58,937 nucleotides of DNA, taken from Albidovulum sp. (lineage in GTDB: Bacteria; Pseudomonadota; Alphaproteobacteria; Rhodobacterales; Rhodobacteraceae). The DNA is taken from the NCBI GenBank assembly GCA_015491895.1, contig WFVA01000097.1:1-58937 (forward strand). The letters run 5' to 3'. Made by a program: the position numbers and the translations under genes. Shown here piece by piece: positions 35,480 to 44,481 of the stretch. Positions within the stretch are counted from its first letter, which is position 1, and the number at the start of each line of letters is the position of its first letter. The notes beneath the pieces are model-generated. The model did no database searches. It was not told where the DNA came from and worked only from the letters and a program-made list of their open reading frames with translations.

Positions 35480-36781
35480 CTAACCTTTCGGCCGGTTGTC
35501 GATCACGCGCACGGCCTTGCCCTGGCTGCGGGCCACGCCGCCCGCCTCGGCCAGCTGCACGCGGGTCGAAACGCCCACGTTGCGCTTGATCTTCTTCTGA
35601 AGTTCGGCGCAGGCTGCTTCGCCATCGCAGCCGCCCCCGGCAAGCTCCACATGCACGATCATCTGATCCATCCGCCCCTCGCGCACCAGTTCGATCTGGA
35701 AATGCGGGGCGAGGGCGGAAACGGTCATCAGCTGCTCTTCGATCTGGGTCGGGAAGATGTTGACCCCGCGCAGGATGATCATGTCGTCCGAACGGCCGGT
35801 GATCTTTTCCATCCGCCGCATGGAGCGCGCGGTGCCGGGCAGGAGGCGCGTCAGATCGCGGGTGCGGTAGCGGATGATCGGGAAGGCCTCCTTGGTGAGC
35901 GAGGTGAATACAAGCTCGCCGAATTCGCCATCGGGCAGCACCTCGCCGGTGGCGGGATCGATGATCTCGGGATAGAAATGGTCTTCCCAGATATGCAGGC
36001 CATCCTTGGTTTCGACGCATTCATTGGCGACCCCGGGCCCGATCACCTCGGAAAGCCCGTAGATATCGACGGCGTGCATGTCAAACGCCTGCTCGATCTC
36101 CTCGCGCATGGAATTCGTCCAGGGTTCGGCACCGAAGATGCCCACCTTGAGCGGGCTCTTTCGCGGATCGAGCCCCTGGGCGCGGTATTCATCGAGGATC
36201 GAGAGCATGTAGCTCGGGGTGACCATGATCGTGGAGGCGCCGAAATCCTCGATGAGTTTCACCTGCCGGGTTGTCATCCCGCCGGAAACCGGCACCACCG
36301 CGCAGCCCAGCGCTTCGGCCCCGTAATGGGCGCCGAGCCCGCCGGTAAAGAGGCCGTAGCCATAGGCGATGTGCACCACGTCTCCGGGCCGGGTGCCCGA
36401 AGCGCGCATGGAGCGCGCCACGACGGAGGCCCATGTGCGGATGTCGCGCTCGGTATAGCCCACCACTGTGGGCTGGCCGGTGGTGCCGGAGGAGGCATGC
36501 AGGCGGCGCACCTGTTCGCGCGGCACGGCAAACATGCCGAAGGGGTAGTTGTCGCGCAGATCCTGCTTCAGGGTGAAGGGGAAGCGGGCAAGATCGGAAA
36601 GCGATTGCAGATCATCGGGATGCACGCCGGCGGCATCGAAACTTGCCTTGTAGAACGGCACGTTTTCATAAGCATGGCGGAGCGACCATTTCATGCGCTC
36701 GAGCTGAAGCGCCTCGATTTCATCACGCGAGGCGATTTCTATGGGCTCGAGATCCTCGCGCCTTGGTGTGAGATCTTCCAT
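35480..36781 (-). CDS. paaK: Phenylacetate-CoA ligase
   Basis: This enzyme activates phenylacetate to phenylacetyl-CoA with ATP and CoA, the first step of the pathway. It has 433 residues, the usual length. The adenylate-forming P-loop is ASSGTTGQPTVVGYT, the later motifs IDIYGLSEVIGPG and RTRDLTRLLPG are typical of PaaK, and the C-terminal domain holds the catalytic lysine region (SQGKAVRVIDNRP). The ATG at 36781 follows AGGAAAAGAGAG. It lies 30 bases after paaJ in the paaI-paaJ-paaK-tetR unit. Confidence 0.96.
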   Translation of the reverse strand: MEDLTPRREDLEPIEIASRDEIEALQLERMKWSLRHAYENVPFYKASFDAAGVHPDDLQSLSDLARFPFTLKQDLRDNYPFGMFAVPREQVRRLHASSGTTGQPTVVGYTERDIRTWASVVARSMRASGTRPGDVVHIAYGYGLFTGGLGAHYGAEALGCAVVPVSGGMTTRQVKLIEDFGASTIMVTPSYMLSILDEYRAQGLDPRKSPLKVGIFGAEPWTNSMREEIEQAFDMHAVDIYGLSEVIGPGVANECVETKDGLHIWEDHFYPEIIDPATGEVLPDGEFGELVFTSLTKEAFPIIRYRTRDLTRLLPGTARSMRRMEKITGRSDDMIILRGVNIFPTQIEEQLMTVSALAPHFQIELVREGRMDQMIVHVELAGGGCDGEAACAELQKKIKRNVGVSTRVQLAEAGGVARSQGKAVRVIDNRPKG

Positions 36782-36811
36782 CTCTCTTTTCCTCCCTGTT
36801 TTCTCTTCCGC

Positions 36812-38035
36812 TCAGACCCGTTCGATCGCCATGGCAATCCCCTGGCCCACACCGATGCACATGGTGCACAGGGCGCGCCGGGCCTTGCGCTTCTGAAGCT
36901 CGATGGCCGCCGTCAGCACCAGCCGCGCGCCTGACATCCCCAGGGGGTGGCCGAGCGCGATGGCGCCGCCGTTCGGGTTCACGTGCTCGGCATCGTCAGG
37001 CAGCCCGAGGCGGCGCAGCACCGCAAGCGCCTGGGCGGCGAAGGCTTCGTTCAGTTCGATCACGTCCATGTCGGTGATCCCGAGGCCGAGGCGGGCAAGC
37101 AGCTTCTCGCTTGCCGGCGCGGGGCCGATGCCCATGATGCGCGGGGGCACTCCGGCCGTCTGCATTCCGAGGATGCGGGCCTTTGGGGTGAGGCCATATC
37201 GCTTCACCGCCGCTTCGCTGGCCACGATCACCGCCGCGGCGCCATCGTTCACCCCCGAGGCATTGCCTGCCGTCACGCTGCCGCCTTCGCGAAACGGCGT
37301 GCGCAGGGCGGCGAGCTTTTCGAGGCTGGTTTCGCGCGGGTGTTCATCCTCTGCCACGATCACCGGCTCGCCTGCCACGATCACCGGCTCGCCCTTGCGC
37401 ATGGGGATGGAAACCGGCGCGATTTCCTCCGCCAGACGCCCCGAGGCAATGGCCCTTGCCGCGCGCTGCTGCGAGCGTAGGGCGAAGGCATCCTGATCCG
37501 CGCGCGCGATCGAAAATTCCTCGGCCACGTTTTCGGCGGTTTCGGGCATCGAATCGATCCCGTATTGCCGTTCCATCAAGGGATTGACGAAGCGCCAGCC
37601 GATGGTCGTATCGAATATTTCGGCGCGGCGGGAAAAGGCCGCCTCCGCCTTCGGCTGCACGAAGGGCGCGCGGCTCATGCTTTCCACGCCGCCCGCGAGC
37701 GCCACATCCATCTCGCCTGCCATGATCGCGCGCGCCGCCGTGCCGATGGCATCCATGCCCGAGCCGCAGAGGCGGTTGATCGTGGTGCCGGGCACGGTTT
37801 CGGGCAGGCCGGCCAGGAGCGCCGACATCCGCGCGACGTTGCGGTTGTCCTCCCCGGCCTGGTTGGCGCAGCCGGCGAAAACATCCTCCACCGCTTCGCC
37901 CGGCAGGCCCGGCGCACGCGCCATCACTTCGCGTAGCACATGGGCGAGCATGTCATCGGGGCGCACGGGCGCCAGTGCGCCGCCATAGCGGCCGATCGGG
38001 GTGCGCAGGCCCTCGCAGACATAGGCGTGATTCAT
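36812..38035 (-). CDS. paaJ: 3-oxoadipyl-CoA / 3-oxo-5,6-dehydrosuberyl-CoA thiolase
   Basis: This thiolase releases acetyl-CoA from the ring-opened phenylacetate product and then from 3-oxoadipyl-CoA. It has 407 residues. The nucleophile cysteine is in NRLCGSGMDAIG, a family-specific form; [18 protein letters not shown] and CIGVGQG complete the site. A seven-residue unit GEPVIVA occurs twice in tandem near residue 220, coded by a 21-bp duplication (see the repeat at 37351-37392). This accounts for a few extra residues compared with the usual 400. The paaI stop overlaps its start by four bases. Confidence 0.95.
   Translation of the reverse strand: MNHAYVCEGLRTPIGRYGGALAPVRPDDMLAHVLREVMARAPGLPGEAVEDVFAGCANQAGEDNRNVARMSALLAGLPETVPGTTINRLCGSGMDAIGTAARAIMAGEMDVALAGGVESMSRAPFVQPKAEAAFSRRAEIFDTTIGWRFVNPLMERQYGIDSMPETAENVAEEFSIARADQDAFALRSQQRAARAIASGRLAEEIAPVSIPMRKGEPVIVAGEPVIVAEDEHPRETSLEKLAALRTPFREGGSVTAGNASGVNDGAAAVIVASEAAVKRYGLTPKARILGMQTAGVPPRIMGIGPAPASEKLLARLGLGITDMDVIELNEAFAAQALAVLRRLGLPDDAEHVNPNGGAIALGHPLGMSGARLVLTAAIELQKRKARRALCTMCIGVGQGIAMAIERV
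37351..37392. repeat. Perfect 21-bp tandem duplication inside paaJ
   Basis: CTGCCACGATCACCGGCTCGC-type unit of 21 bases (first copy 37351-37371, second 37372-37392) is repeated without a mismatch. It keeps the paaJ frame and adds seven residues (GEPVIVA twice). The lack of divergence suggests a recent slippage event. Confidence 0.9.
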
Positions 38036-38466
38036 TCTTCTTCCTCTTCGAAATGGGTGCCGGAGATCTGCCGCGAAAGGCCGCGAAACAGGGCGATCTT
38101 GCGCCCGTCCGGGCCAAGGACGGTCACATCGTAAATGCCGGAGCGGCCGGAAAGGGCGGCCTCGCTGGCAAGGGCTTCGAGCCGCTCGCCCTCGCGCGCG
38201 GGGCTCAGATAGGTGATCTGGTTCTGCTGCGCCACCACCACGCGATTGTAGCTGTTGCAGGCGAAGGCGAAGGCGCTGTCGGCCAGCGCGTAGATGAAGC
38301 CGCCGTGGCAGATGCCATGGCCGTTCAGGTGCTCCGGGGCAACTGTAAAGGAAAGAACCGCCTCGCCCGGGGCGATATGTTCGATCTTCATACCAAGGGC
38401 CTGTGAGGCATTATCCCTTTCCCACATGGCGTGGGCGCTTTTTCGGGCGCGTTCCTCGGGGGTCAT
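38032..38466 (-). CDS. paaI: Hydroxyphenylacetyl-CoA thioesterase
   Basis: This is a 144-residue hotdog-fold thioesterase that hydrolyses ring-hydroxylated phenylacetyl-CoA that would otherwise trap CoA. GHGICHGGFIYALADSAFAF carries the catalytic helix with the Asp (ALAD), and NQITYLSPAREGERL the following strand. The ATG at 38466 has GGAGGAAAGCAG upstream; a longer reading would cross the promoter. The C-terminus is unusually acidic (HFEEEEE). It is the first gene of the leftward paa unit and overlaps paaJ by four bases. Confidence 0.93.
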   Translation of the reverse strand: MTPEERARKSAHAMWERDNASQALGMKIEHIAPGEAVLSFTVAPEHLNGHGICHGGFIYALADSAFAFACNSYNRVVVAQQNQITYLSPAREGERLEALASEAALSGRSGIYDVTVLGPDGRKIALFRGLSRQISGTHFEEEEE

Positions 38467-38488
38467 CTGCTTTCCTCCTGCCAGATGG

Positions 38489-38520
38489 AGCTTGCACAAA
38501 GCCGACCGGGTGGTCAATAG
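38489..38520. promoter_or_regulatory. Divergent paaI/paaZ promoters sharing one operator
   Basis: Rightward, TTGCAC (38492-38497) and CAATAG (38515-38520) are 17 apart. Leftward, TTGACC (38512-38517) and CAAGCT (38489-38494) are also 17 apart. The dyad GACC-GGGT-GGTC (38504-38515) lies in both spacers, so one repressor dimer could shut both operons. Its form suits a TetR protein such as the PaaR-like regulator. Confidence 0.55.
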
Positions 38521-38551
38521 TAATGCCGGGCCGATACGGGAGGATGCGCAG

Positions 38552-40576
38552 ATGCTGGAGCCACACAGTTATGCTTGCGGGACGTGGATCGCGCCGGGCG
38601 CGGATGCGCAGGTGCTGAAAAGCCCGGTGACGGGCGAAGCCATTGCGCGGGCGGGCGGCGCGGCGCTCGATTTCGGGGCGATGATCGATTGGGCGAAAGC
38701 CCGGGGCGGAAGCGCCTTGCGCGAGATGGGCTTTCATGAGCGCGCGAAGATGCTGAAGGCGCTGGCGGCTTATCTCGATGGCCGCAAGGAGGAGCTTTAT
38801 GCCCTGAACCCCCTGACGGGCGCCACCCGCAAGGATGGCTGGATCGATATCGATGGCGGCATTGGCACGATGTTCGTCTTTGCCTCGAAGGGCCGGCGCG
38901 AGATGCCCGATGGCAAGGTGTATGTCGATGGCGGGGTGGAACAGCTATCGCGCAAGGGCACGTTTCTGGGCCAGCATGTCGCGGTGCCGCTGCGGGGCGT
39001 GGCGGTGCATATCAATGCCTTCAATTTTCCCGTCTGGGGGATGCTGGAAAAGCTCGCACCCACGCTTCTGGCCGGTGTGCCGGCAATCGTGAAGCCGGCC
39101 ACGCAGACAAGCTTTCTCACCGAAGCCGCCGTGCGCATCATGCTTGAAAGCGGGCTCCTGCCCGAGGGCGCGCTGCAGCTCATCGTGGGGCGCACGGGCG
39201 ATCTTCTGGAGCGCCTCGGCGCGCAGGATGTGGTGAGCTTCACCGGCTCGGCGCGCACCGCCCTTGCCCTGCGCTCGATGCCCAACATCATCGAAAACGG
39301 CACTCGCTTCATCGCCGAGCAGGACAGCCTCAATGCCTCGATCCTCGGCCCCGATGCCGCGCCGGGCACGCCGGAGTTCGATCTTTTCGTCAGCGAGGCT
39401 GCGCGCGAGATCACCACCAAGGCCGGGCAGAAATGCACCGCCATCCGGCGCATGATCGTGCCCGAGGCGCTCATCGATCCGGTGATCGAAGCGCTCACGG
39501 CGCGGCTGGAGCAGGTGGTGATCGGCGATCCGGGGGAAGAGGGCGTAAAGATGGGCGCGCTTGTTTCCGAAGGGCAGCGCGCCGATGTGCTGGCGCAGGC
39601 GGAAAGGATCGGCACCGAGGCGAGGCGCGTGTTCGGCGATCCCGCGCGCGCGCCGGATTGCGCCGGCGCCGGGCATGGCTTCATGGAGCCGCTCCTTTAT
39701 TGCTGCGATGATCCCGATGCGGCCAGCATCGTGCATGAAACCGAGGCCTTCGGCCCGGTTTCCACCATCATGCCCTATCGCGATCTCGCCCATGCCGCCG
39801 CCATCGCCAATCGCGGGCAGGGCAGCCTTGTGGCTTCCGTGATCACCAGTGATCCCGCCGTGGCGCGCGATCTCACCCTTGAAATGGCCCATTGGCACGG
39901 GCGCCTCTATTTCAACAACCGCGAGAGCGCCCAGGAAGCCACGGGCCACGGCTCACCCCTTCCGCACATGACCCACGGCGGCCCCGGGCGCGCCGGGGGC
40001 GGTGAGGAAATGGGCGGCGTGCGCGGCGTGCTCCATTACATGCAGCGCACGGCGGTGCAGGGCAGCCCCGATATCCTCACCGCCATCACCGGCCAGTGGG
40101 TGAAGGGGGCGGAGGAAAGGAAGGGCCCGGAGCATCCCTTCCGCCGCACCTTCTCCGAGATCGAGATCGGCGAGACGCTGCACACGAAAAGCCGCACCGT
40201 CACGCTGGAGGATATCGAGCATTTCGCCCGTTTCACCGGCGATACCTTCTATGCTCACATGGATGAGGAAGCCGCCGCCGCCAATCCCTTCTTTCCCGGA
40301 CGGGTGGCGCATGGCTATCTGCTGCTTTCCTTCGCCGCCGGCCTCTTCGTGCAGCCCGATCCGGGGCCGGTGCTCGCCAACACGGGGCTGAATGCGCTGA
40401 GCTTCCAGAAGCCCGTCAGCCCAGGCGACAGCCTGCGCGTGCGCCTCACCTGCAAGCGCAAGACCCGGCGCACGGATGAATACGGCGAAGTGGCCTGGGA
40501 TGTGACCCTCTATAACCAGAACGATGAGCAGGTGGCCGGGTATGAGCTTTTGACGATGGTATCATATTCCCGCTAA
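38552..40576 (+). CDS. paaZ: Bifunctional oxepin-CoA hydrolase / 3-oxo-5,6-dehydrosuberyl-CoA semialdehyde dehydrogenase
   Basis: PaaZ opens the oxepin ring of the phenylacetate pathway and oxidises the resulting aldehyde with NADP+. It has 674 residues: an aldehyde dehydrogenase domain (about 1-520) and a MaoC-type hydratase domain (about 530-674). Catalytic Glu and Cys are in [10 protein letters not shown] and [10 protein letters not shown]. The hydratase signature is [19 protein letters not shown] and [11 protein letters not shown]. Both halves look intact, so the strain should avoid the dead-end product. The ATG at 38552 follows GGGAGG. paaX starts nine bases after its stop. Confidence 0.96.
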   Translation: MLEPHSYACGTWIAPGADAQVLKSPVTGEAIARAGGAALDFGAMIDWAKARGGSALREMGFHERAKMLKALAAYLDGRKEELYALNPLTGATRKDGWIDIDGGIGTMFVFASKGRREMPDGKVYVDGGVEQLSRKGTFLGQHVAVPLRGVAVHINAFNFPVWGMLEKLAPTLLAGVPAIVKPATQTSFLTEAAVRIMLESGLLPEGALQLIVGRTGDLLERLGAQDVVSFTGSARTALALRSMPNIIENGTRFIAEQDSLNASILGPDAAPGTPEFDLFVSEAAREITTKAGQKCTAIRRMIVPEALIDPVIEALTARLEQVVIGDPGEEGVKMGALVSEGQRADVLAQAERIGTEARRVFGDPARAPDCAGAGHGFMEPLLYCCDDPDAASIVHETEAFGPVSTIMPYRDLAHAAAIANRGQGSLVASVITSDPAVARDLTLEMAHWHGRLYFNNRESAQEATGHGSPLPHMTHGGPGRAGGGEEMGGVRGVLHYMQRTAVQGSPDILTAITGQWVKGAEERKGPEHPFRRTFSEIEIGETLHTKSRTVTLEDIEHFARFTGDTFYAHMDEEAAAANPFFPGRVAHGYLLLSFAAGLFVQPDPGPVLANTGLNALSFQKPVSPGDSLRVRLTCKRKTRRTDEYGEVAWDVTLYNQNDEQVAGYELLTMVSYSR

Positions 40577-40585
40577 AGGGGGTGA

Positions 40586-41437
40586 ATGGATGATCCGCTC
40601 GCACCACTGATCCGCTCCCTTCATGGCGAAGGCCGCGTGCGGGTGTGGTCTGTCGTGATAACGATATTCGGTGATGTGGTGCACCATCGGGGCGGCAGCA
40701 TCACCATGGGCCGCCTTCAATCCCTGATCGAAAGGCTTGGCATAGAGCCCGGCGCATTGCGGACAGCGCTTTCGCGGCTTGCCCGCGATGGCTGGGTTGT
40801 GAGGAGCCGCAATGGCCGAAACAGCACCTATCGCCTGAGCCCGATGGGCCTGCAGGAGTTCGGCCCGGCCATGGCGCGGGTCTATACCCCGCCGTCGGAG
40901 GCGCCGGTGGAGCATTGGATACTGGCATGTGGCAGGAAGCATCCTTCAGCGGAAGCATTGCAGGTGGGAGAAGGGGTATGGCTGTTGCCCTGCACAGGAG
41001 GCGCAGGCGAGGCCCCGGACGTTTCCGGCCTCCTCGCCGTATCCGGCGCCCTCAAGAGCCTGCCCGAGGATTTCCGCGAGAGAATGGTTTTGCCGGCCCA
41101 TCGCAGCGCCATCGAGGCGCTGGCCTCGGATGTGGCCTGTGCCCTTGCCATGGCGCGTGACAATCCGGCCCCGCTGGATGCCCTGGCGGCGCGGGTGATG
41201 ATCATTCACAGATGGCGCCGCATTGTTCTGAAATATCCGGACATCCCCGTGGAGATACTCCCCCCGGGGGTACCGGATGCGCGCCGCCTTGTGGCGGATG
41301 CCTATCATGCACTCCTGCCGGTTTCGGAAAAATGGCTTGATGGGCCACAATGCGATCATGCCCCATTGCTGGAAGCCGATAAGGATCTGTTCCGCCGCTT
41401 CAGGAAGGGATACATGGCGCCGGACGTCCGCCGGTGA
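40586..41437 (+). CDS. paaX: PaaX-like phenylacetyl-CoA-responsive repressor
   Basis: This 283-residue protein matches PaaX. It has an N-terminal winged helix (TMGRLQSLIERLGIEPGALRT, then ALSRLARDGWVVRSRNGRNS; outline), a middle region, and a C-terminal domain with HRWRRIVLKYPDIPVEILPPG. PaaX of E. coli represses paa genes and is released by phenylacetyl-CoA. AAAGGGGGTGA precedes the ATG. Having both a PaaX and a TetR regulator in one locus is unusual (see findings). Confidence 0.9.
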   Translation: MDDPLAPLIRSLHGEGRVRVWSVVITIFGDVVHHRGGSITMGRLQSLIERLGIEPGALRTALSRLARDGWVVRSRNGRNSTYRLSPMGLQEFGPAMARVYTPPSEAPVEHWILACGRKHPSAEALQVGEGVWLLPCTGGAGEAPDVSGLLAVSGALKSLPEDFRERMVLPAHRSAIEALASDVACALAMARDNPAPLDALAARVMIIHRWRRIVLKYPDIPVEILPPGVPDARRLVADAYHALLPVSEKWLDGPQCDHAPLLEADKDLFRRFRKGYMAPDVRR

Positions 41438-41708
41438 GGGCCGCCGTCATGTAAATGGTGCTGGCATATGGCGCTGGCATTCACGAAAACCCCCGGCGCG
41501 GCGGCATTGGGTGGGGGCTGTTTAACCGCCGAGCCGGGGTGAGCTTTTCGCTACAATTGCCTTTCTGCCATCGAAACCGGACATCGCAGGGGCGGCACGC
41601 TGAAAAACAGGGGGCCATTTCAAGGCATTTTCTTGTTGCTACGCATGGTCCGGGGTATCGCGCGCTGCGGATCTTGATTCTTGCTCCGCCTCATTGCAGG
41701 CTGGTTTC

Positions 41709-42050
41709 ATGATGACACCACCTCCTCATGGATCTGCTTCCCCCAATCATTTCCCCGTTGCCTTCGATCGCAAGGAACTGAACACCATACTCAGCCTCTA
41801 CGGGCGGATGGTGGCGGCCGGGGAATGGCGGGATTACGGGATGTCCTTCCTGAAGGACATGGCTGTTTTTTCCGTTTTCCGCCGCACGGCGGATCACCCC
41901 ATCTACCGGATCGAGAAACGTCCGAAACTGCGCCTGAAGCAGGGGCAATACAGCGTGGTGGCGATGGATGGCCACATCCTGCGGCGCGGCCATGATCTGC
42001 AGAAGGTCCTGCAGGTGCTGGAGAGGAAACTGATCCGCGCGGTTGGCTGA
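41709..42050 (+). CDS. DUF2794-like protein
   Basis: This is a protein of about 113 residues. VAFDRKELNTILSLYGRMVA, GEWRDYGMSFLKDMAVFSVFRR and IYRIEKRPKLRLKQGQYSVV match what I recall as DUF2794, common and often single-copy in alphaproteobacteria and of unknown function. It has no signal peptide. Two adjacent ATGs (41709, 41712) follow a weak GCAGG. The preceding 270 bases hold no clear gene or hairpin; only a short imperfect repeat GGTGCTGGCAT / GGCGCTGGCAT at 41457-41480 is seen. Confidence 0.78.
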   Translation: MMTPPPHGSASPNHFPVAFDRKELNTILSLYGRMVAAGEWRDYGMSFLKDMAVFSVFRRTADHPIYRIEKRPKLRLKQGQYSVVAMDGHILRRGHDLQKVLQVLERKLIRAVG

Positions 42051-42067
42051 AGCCCGCCTGCCACGCC

Positions 42068-43291
42068 CTATTCCGCCTTTGGGAGCATCTCCGGCTGCAT
42101 CTTTTTGATGAAATCGAGTGGATTGAAACGAACGCCGCAAATCGATTGCAGATCTGCCCATTGATCCTGATCGAGCAGGGGCTCTGTTTGGCCATCCAGG
42201 CCCCGGGCTGCCGCCTTCGCACGTTCGATGCGCTCCACCATGGCCGGATGGGTCGCGAAATGCGCGACGATCCCCTCGGAATCCCCATATCGCCTGCGCA
42301 GCCTCTCGAACATGCTTGCCAGAGCGGCGGGCGATATACCGGCCCGGCTCAGGGCTTCGTGTGCAAAGGCATCGGCGAGTGCTTCCGCTTCGCGCGTATA
42401 GCTCGCCTGCACGAGGCGCTCGGTAAGGAAAAGCACCACCGTGCCCCCCGCGAAATCGCCGAACAGCAGCCCGAGCACCCCGACGGAACCGGCCGTGCGC
42501 AGGGCGATCCGGGCCGGATCCCTGTGCGCCACATGACCAAGCTCATGGGCGAAAACGGCGGCCACCTCCTCAGGCGTTTCGGCCTCGTCGATCAGGCCCC
42601 GAAAGAAAACGACATGCCCGCCCGGAAGCGCGAAGGCATTGACCATCGGGTGATCGAGCACATGGACGTTCACCGGATAGGGCAGATCCATTCCTTCCGT
42701 CAGCCGCGCCTGCATGGCCTGCAAGGCCGCAAGTCCCTTTTCGCGCTCGCATAGGCGGATCGGATTGGCGCCGGTGCGATCGAGCCCTTCGCGGATCTGT
42801 TCGAGCGTGGCGTCGCCAAGCGCCTTTTCCGCGGCCGGCGGCAGCATGGCGGCAAGCTGATTGGCGAGGAGCGGGATCAGCACCATCACGATGAGAAAGA
42901 CGGATCCGATAGCGCCGAGCCCCCAGCCAAGCAGCTGCCGCCTGGCAGTGATCGGGGGGCGCTTGTGAAGATAGGGGCAGTTGGCGCGCAGATATGCAGC
43001 GGCTGATTGATCGGAGATGATCAGCCGTTCTTCGGACGGGCCGGCCTGGCGCAGGACAAGTCCGGCGTTTCCCGCCTGGTCGGGCAGGGCCCGCAGGCTG
43101 TGGAACGGCCAGATGCGGCGATTTCCTTCCGCATCCGTGATGACGAGCGCCGCCCGGGAAATCCCGTCTTCCTGCAAGGTCAGGAATACCCGCCTCACAA
43201 GTGCATTCCGGCCATCAAGAAAATCGGCAAACACCTCGAACTTGCGCCGGGCCTCATGTGCCTGGCCGCCTTTCTGATCTTCCCGCTTCAT
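42068..43291 (-). CDS. M48-family membrane metallopeptidase
   Basis: This is a 407-residue protein. A soluble N-terminal region (about 1-115) precedes a membrane helix (LGWGLGAIGSVFLIVMVLIP). The zinc protease domain follows, with HELGH, the downstream glutamate in TREAEALADAFA, and a hydrophobic segment between them. It is anchored in the inner membrane, like HtpX and BepA relatives, and likely degrades misfolded envelope proteins. Its start overlaps the DUF898 gene stop by four bases, so the pair is translationally coupled. Confidence 0.9.
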   Translation of the reverse strand: MKREDQKGGQAHEARRKFEVFADFLDGRNALVRRVFLTLQEDGISRAALVITDAEGNRRIWPFHSLRALPDQAGNAGLVLRQAGPSEERLIISDQSAAAYLRANCPYLHKRPPITARRQLLGWGLGAIGSVFLIVMVLIPLLANQLAAMLPPAAEKALGDATLEQIREGLDRTGANPIRLCEREKGLAALQAMQARLTEGMDLPYPVNVHVLDHPMVNAFALPGGHVVFFRGLIDEAETPEEVAAVFAHELGHVAHRDPARIALRTAGSVGVLGLLFGDFAGGTVVLFLTERLVQASYTREAEALADAFAHEALSRAGISPAALASMFERLRRRYGDSEGIVAHFATHPAMVERIERAKAAARGLDGQTEPLLDQDQWADLQSICGVRFNPLDFIKKMQPEMLPKAE

Positions 43292-44478
43292 ATCGCCGCT
43301 CCGAGATCAAGCGCTTCGGCAAAGCCGCCTGCTTCCCTGGCATGATCGCGATCGCGCTGGCGAATGCGCGAGAGCGCCACGGGATTGGTGATGGTGAGCG
43401 TCTGGGCGTAATGGCGCTGCAGCGGCAGGGCGACGAAAACCTGATGCAGCACGCTCCAGAGAATGAATATGCTGAAATAGAGAAAGATATAGGCGCTCAT
43501 CTGCACCCAGGTGGGCACCTTCTGCTGCCATGTCACAATAACGAGCGGATCGACATCAAACAGCCATTGCGCCCCGAACAGGATTGCAAAGACGCACAAG
43601 CCGATGAAAAGAACGAGAATCAGATAGGCGAGCGTGTAGCCGAGCAGATAAATGCCCAGCACACGGGGAAGGCGGGGCTCTGCGATGAGCCCGATGCCAT
43701 CGGCGCTCTTGTGATTGGCCATGGTGCGGAAGGCATGAACCCTGAACCACAAAAGCCCGATGAGGAACCAGGCGCCGGTGATGAAAAGCCACAAAAGCCG
43801 TTTTTCGGCAATGATATCGAATTGGACAAGCGCCACGATTGCGATGCTGAGCGTGGCCGCGGCATACATGTTGTAGAAGGCCGCGCCGCGCAACAGCTTC
43901 CAATCGCCGCCCTGATGCAGGCGGGCTGAACCGTAGAAAGTCCGGTCCGTGCGGAATTTTTCCAGATTGAACACCTGACGGGGGTAGAGGAAACCGAGGG
44001 TGAGGATCGTCAGCAGCCACTGGCCCATGGCGCGCAGGCTGTAGGCCCAGGCCGCGGGCTCCATGCCAAAGCGGATGCCGCGCCAGCGTGTGCGGGCGAG
44101 GATGTAGCGCCGCGCCCGGTAGCGGGCGAAGAAGACGAGCGGAATGACGCCAATGAAGGAGGCGGCATAGGCCGCCGTGTTGTCATTGAGGAGGGAGAAG
44201 CTCAGGAATACCAGCACGAGATTGACGATGCCGATATAGAAGGCCAGCACCACCACCGCCATCAGGAAGCCGAGCAGCTTCTCGATCGGATCGCCGGTAT
44301 ATTCCAGCGGCTGGCCGCCCGGCCGGATCGCCGACCAGAACCACCGCCTCAGCCTCGTCTTCATCCAGAAGCGGTAGAAGCCGAGGGTGAGCAGCGTCAG
44401 CAGGCTTGTTTTCAGCGTGAGCAGGAACAGCCGCCATTTGCGCCCGGTGTATTCGGTCCTGATCCGGCTGGCGGACAT
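43288..44478 (-). CDS. YjgN-family (DUF898) inner-membrane protein
   Basis: This 396-residue membrane protein has about eight helices and two similar halves. LLTLLTLGFYRFWMKTRLRRWFW in the first half recurs as LLTILTLGFLYPRQVFNLEKF in the second, the DUF898 hallmark. The family is of unknown function. It is transcribed leftward between parC and the M48 gene, four bases after parC and overlapping the protease gene by four. The same gene pair in other bacteria suggests the permease-like protein and protease act together. Confidence 0.87.
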   Translation of the reverse strand: MSASRIRTEYTGRKWRLFLLTLKTSLLTLLTLGFYRFWMKTRLRRWFWSAIRPGGQPLEYTGDPIEKLLGFLMAVVVLAFYIGIVNLVLVFLSFSLLNDNTAAYAASFIGVIPLVFFARYRARRYILARTRWRGIRFGMEPAAWAYSLRAMGQWLLTILTLGFLYPRQVFNLEKFRTDRTFYGSARLHQGGDWKLLRGAAFYNMYAAATLSIAIVALVQFDIIAEKRLLWLFITGAWFLIGLLWFRVHAFRTMANHKSADGIGLIAEPRLPRVLGIYLLGYTLAYLILVLFIGLCVFAILFGAQWLFDVDPLVIVTWQQKVPTWVQMSAYIFLYFSIFILWSVLHQVFVALPLQRHYAQTLTITNPVALSRIRQRDRDHAREAGGFAEALDLGAAI

Positions 44479-44481
44479 GGC

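Noticed and set aside
41438-41708. A possible small gene or RNA in the 270-base gap before the DUF2794-like gene
   Set aside because: Short frames there lack ribosome sites, and no strong hairpin or conserved motif is visible.
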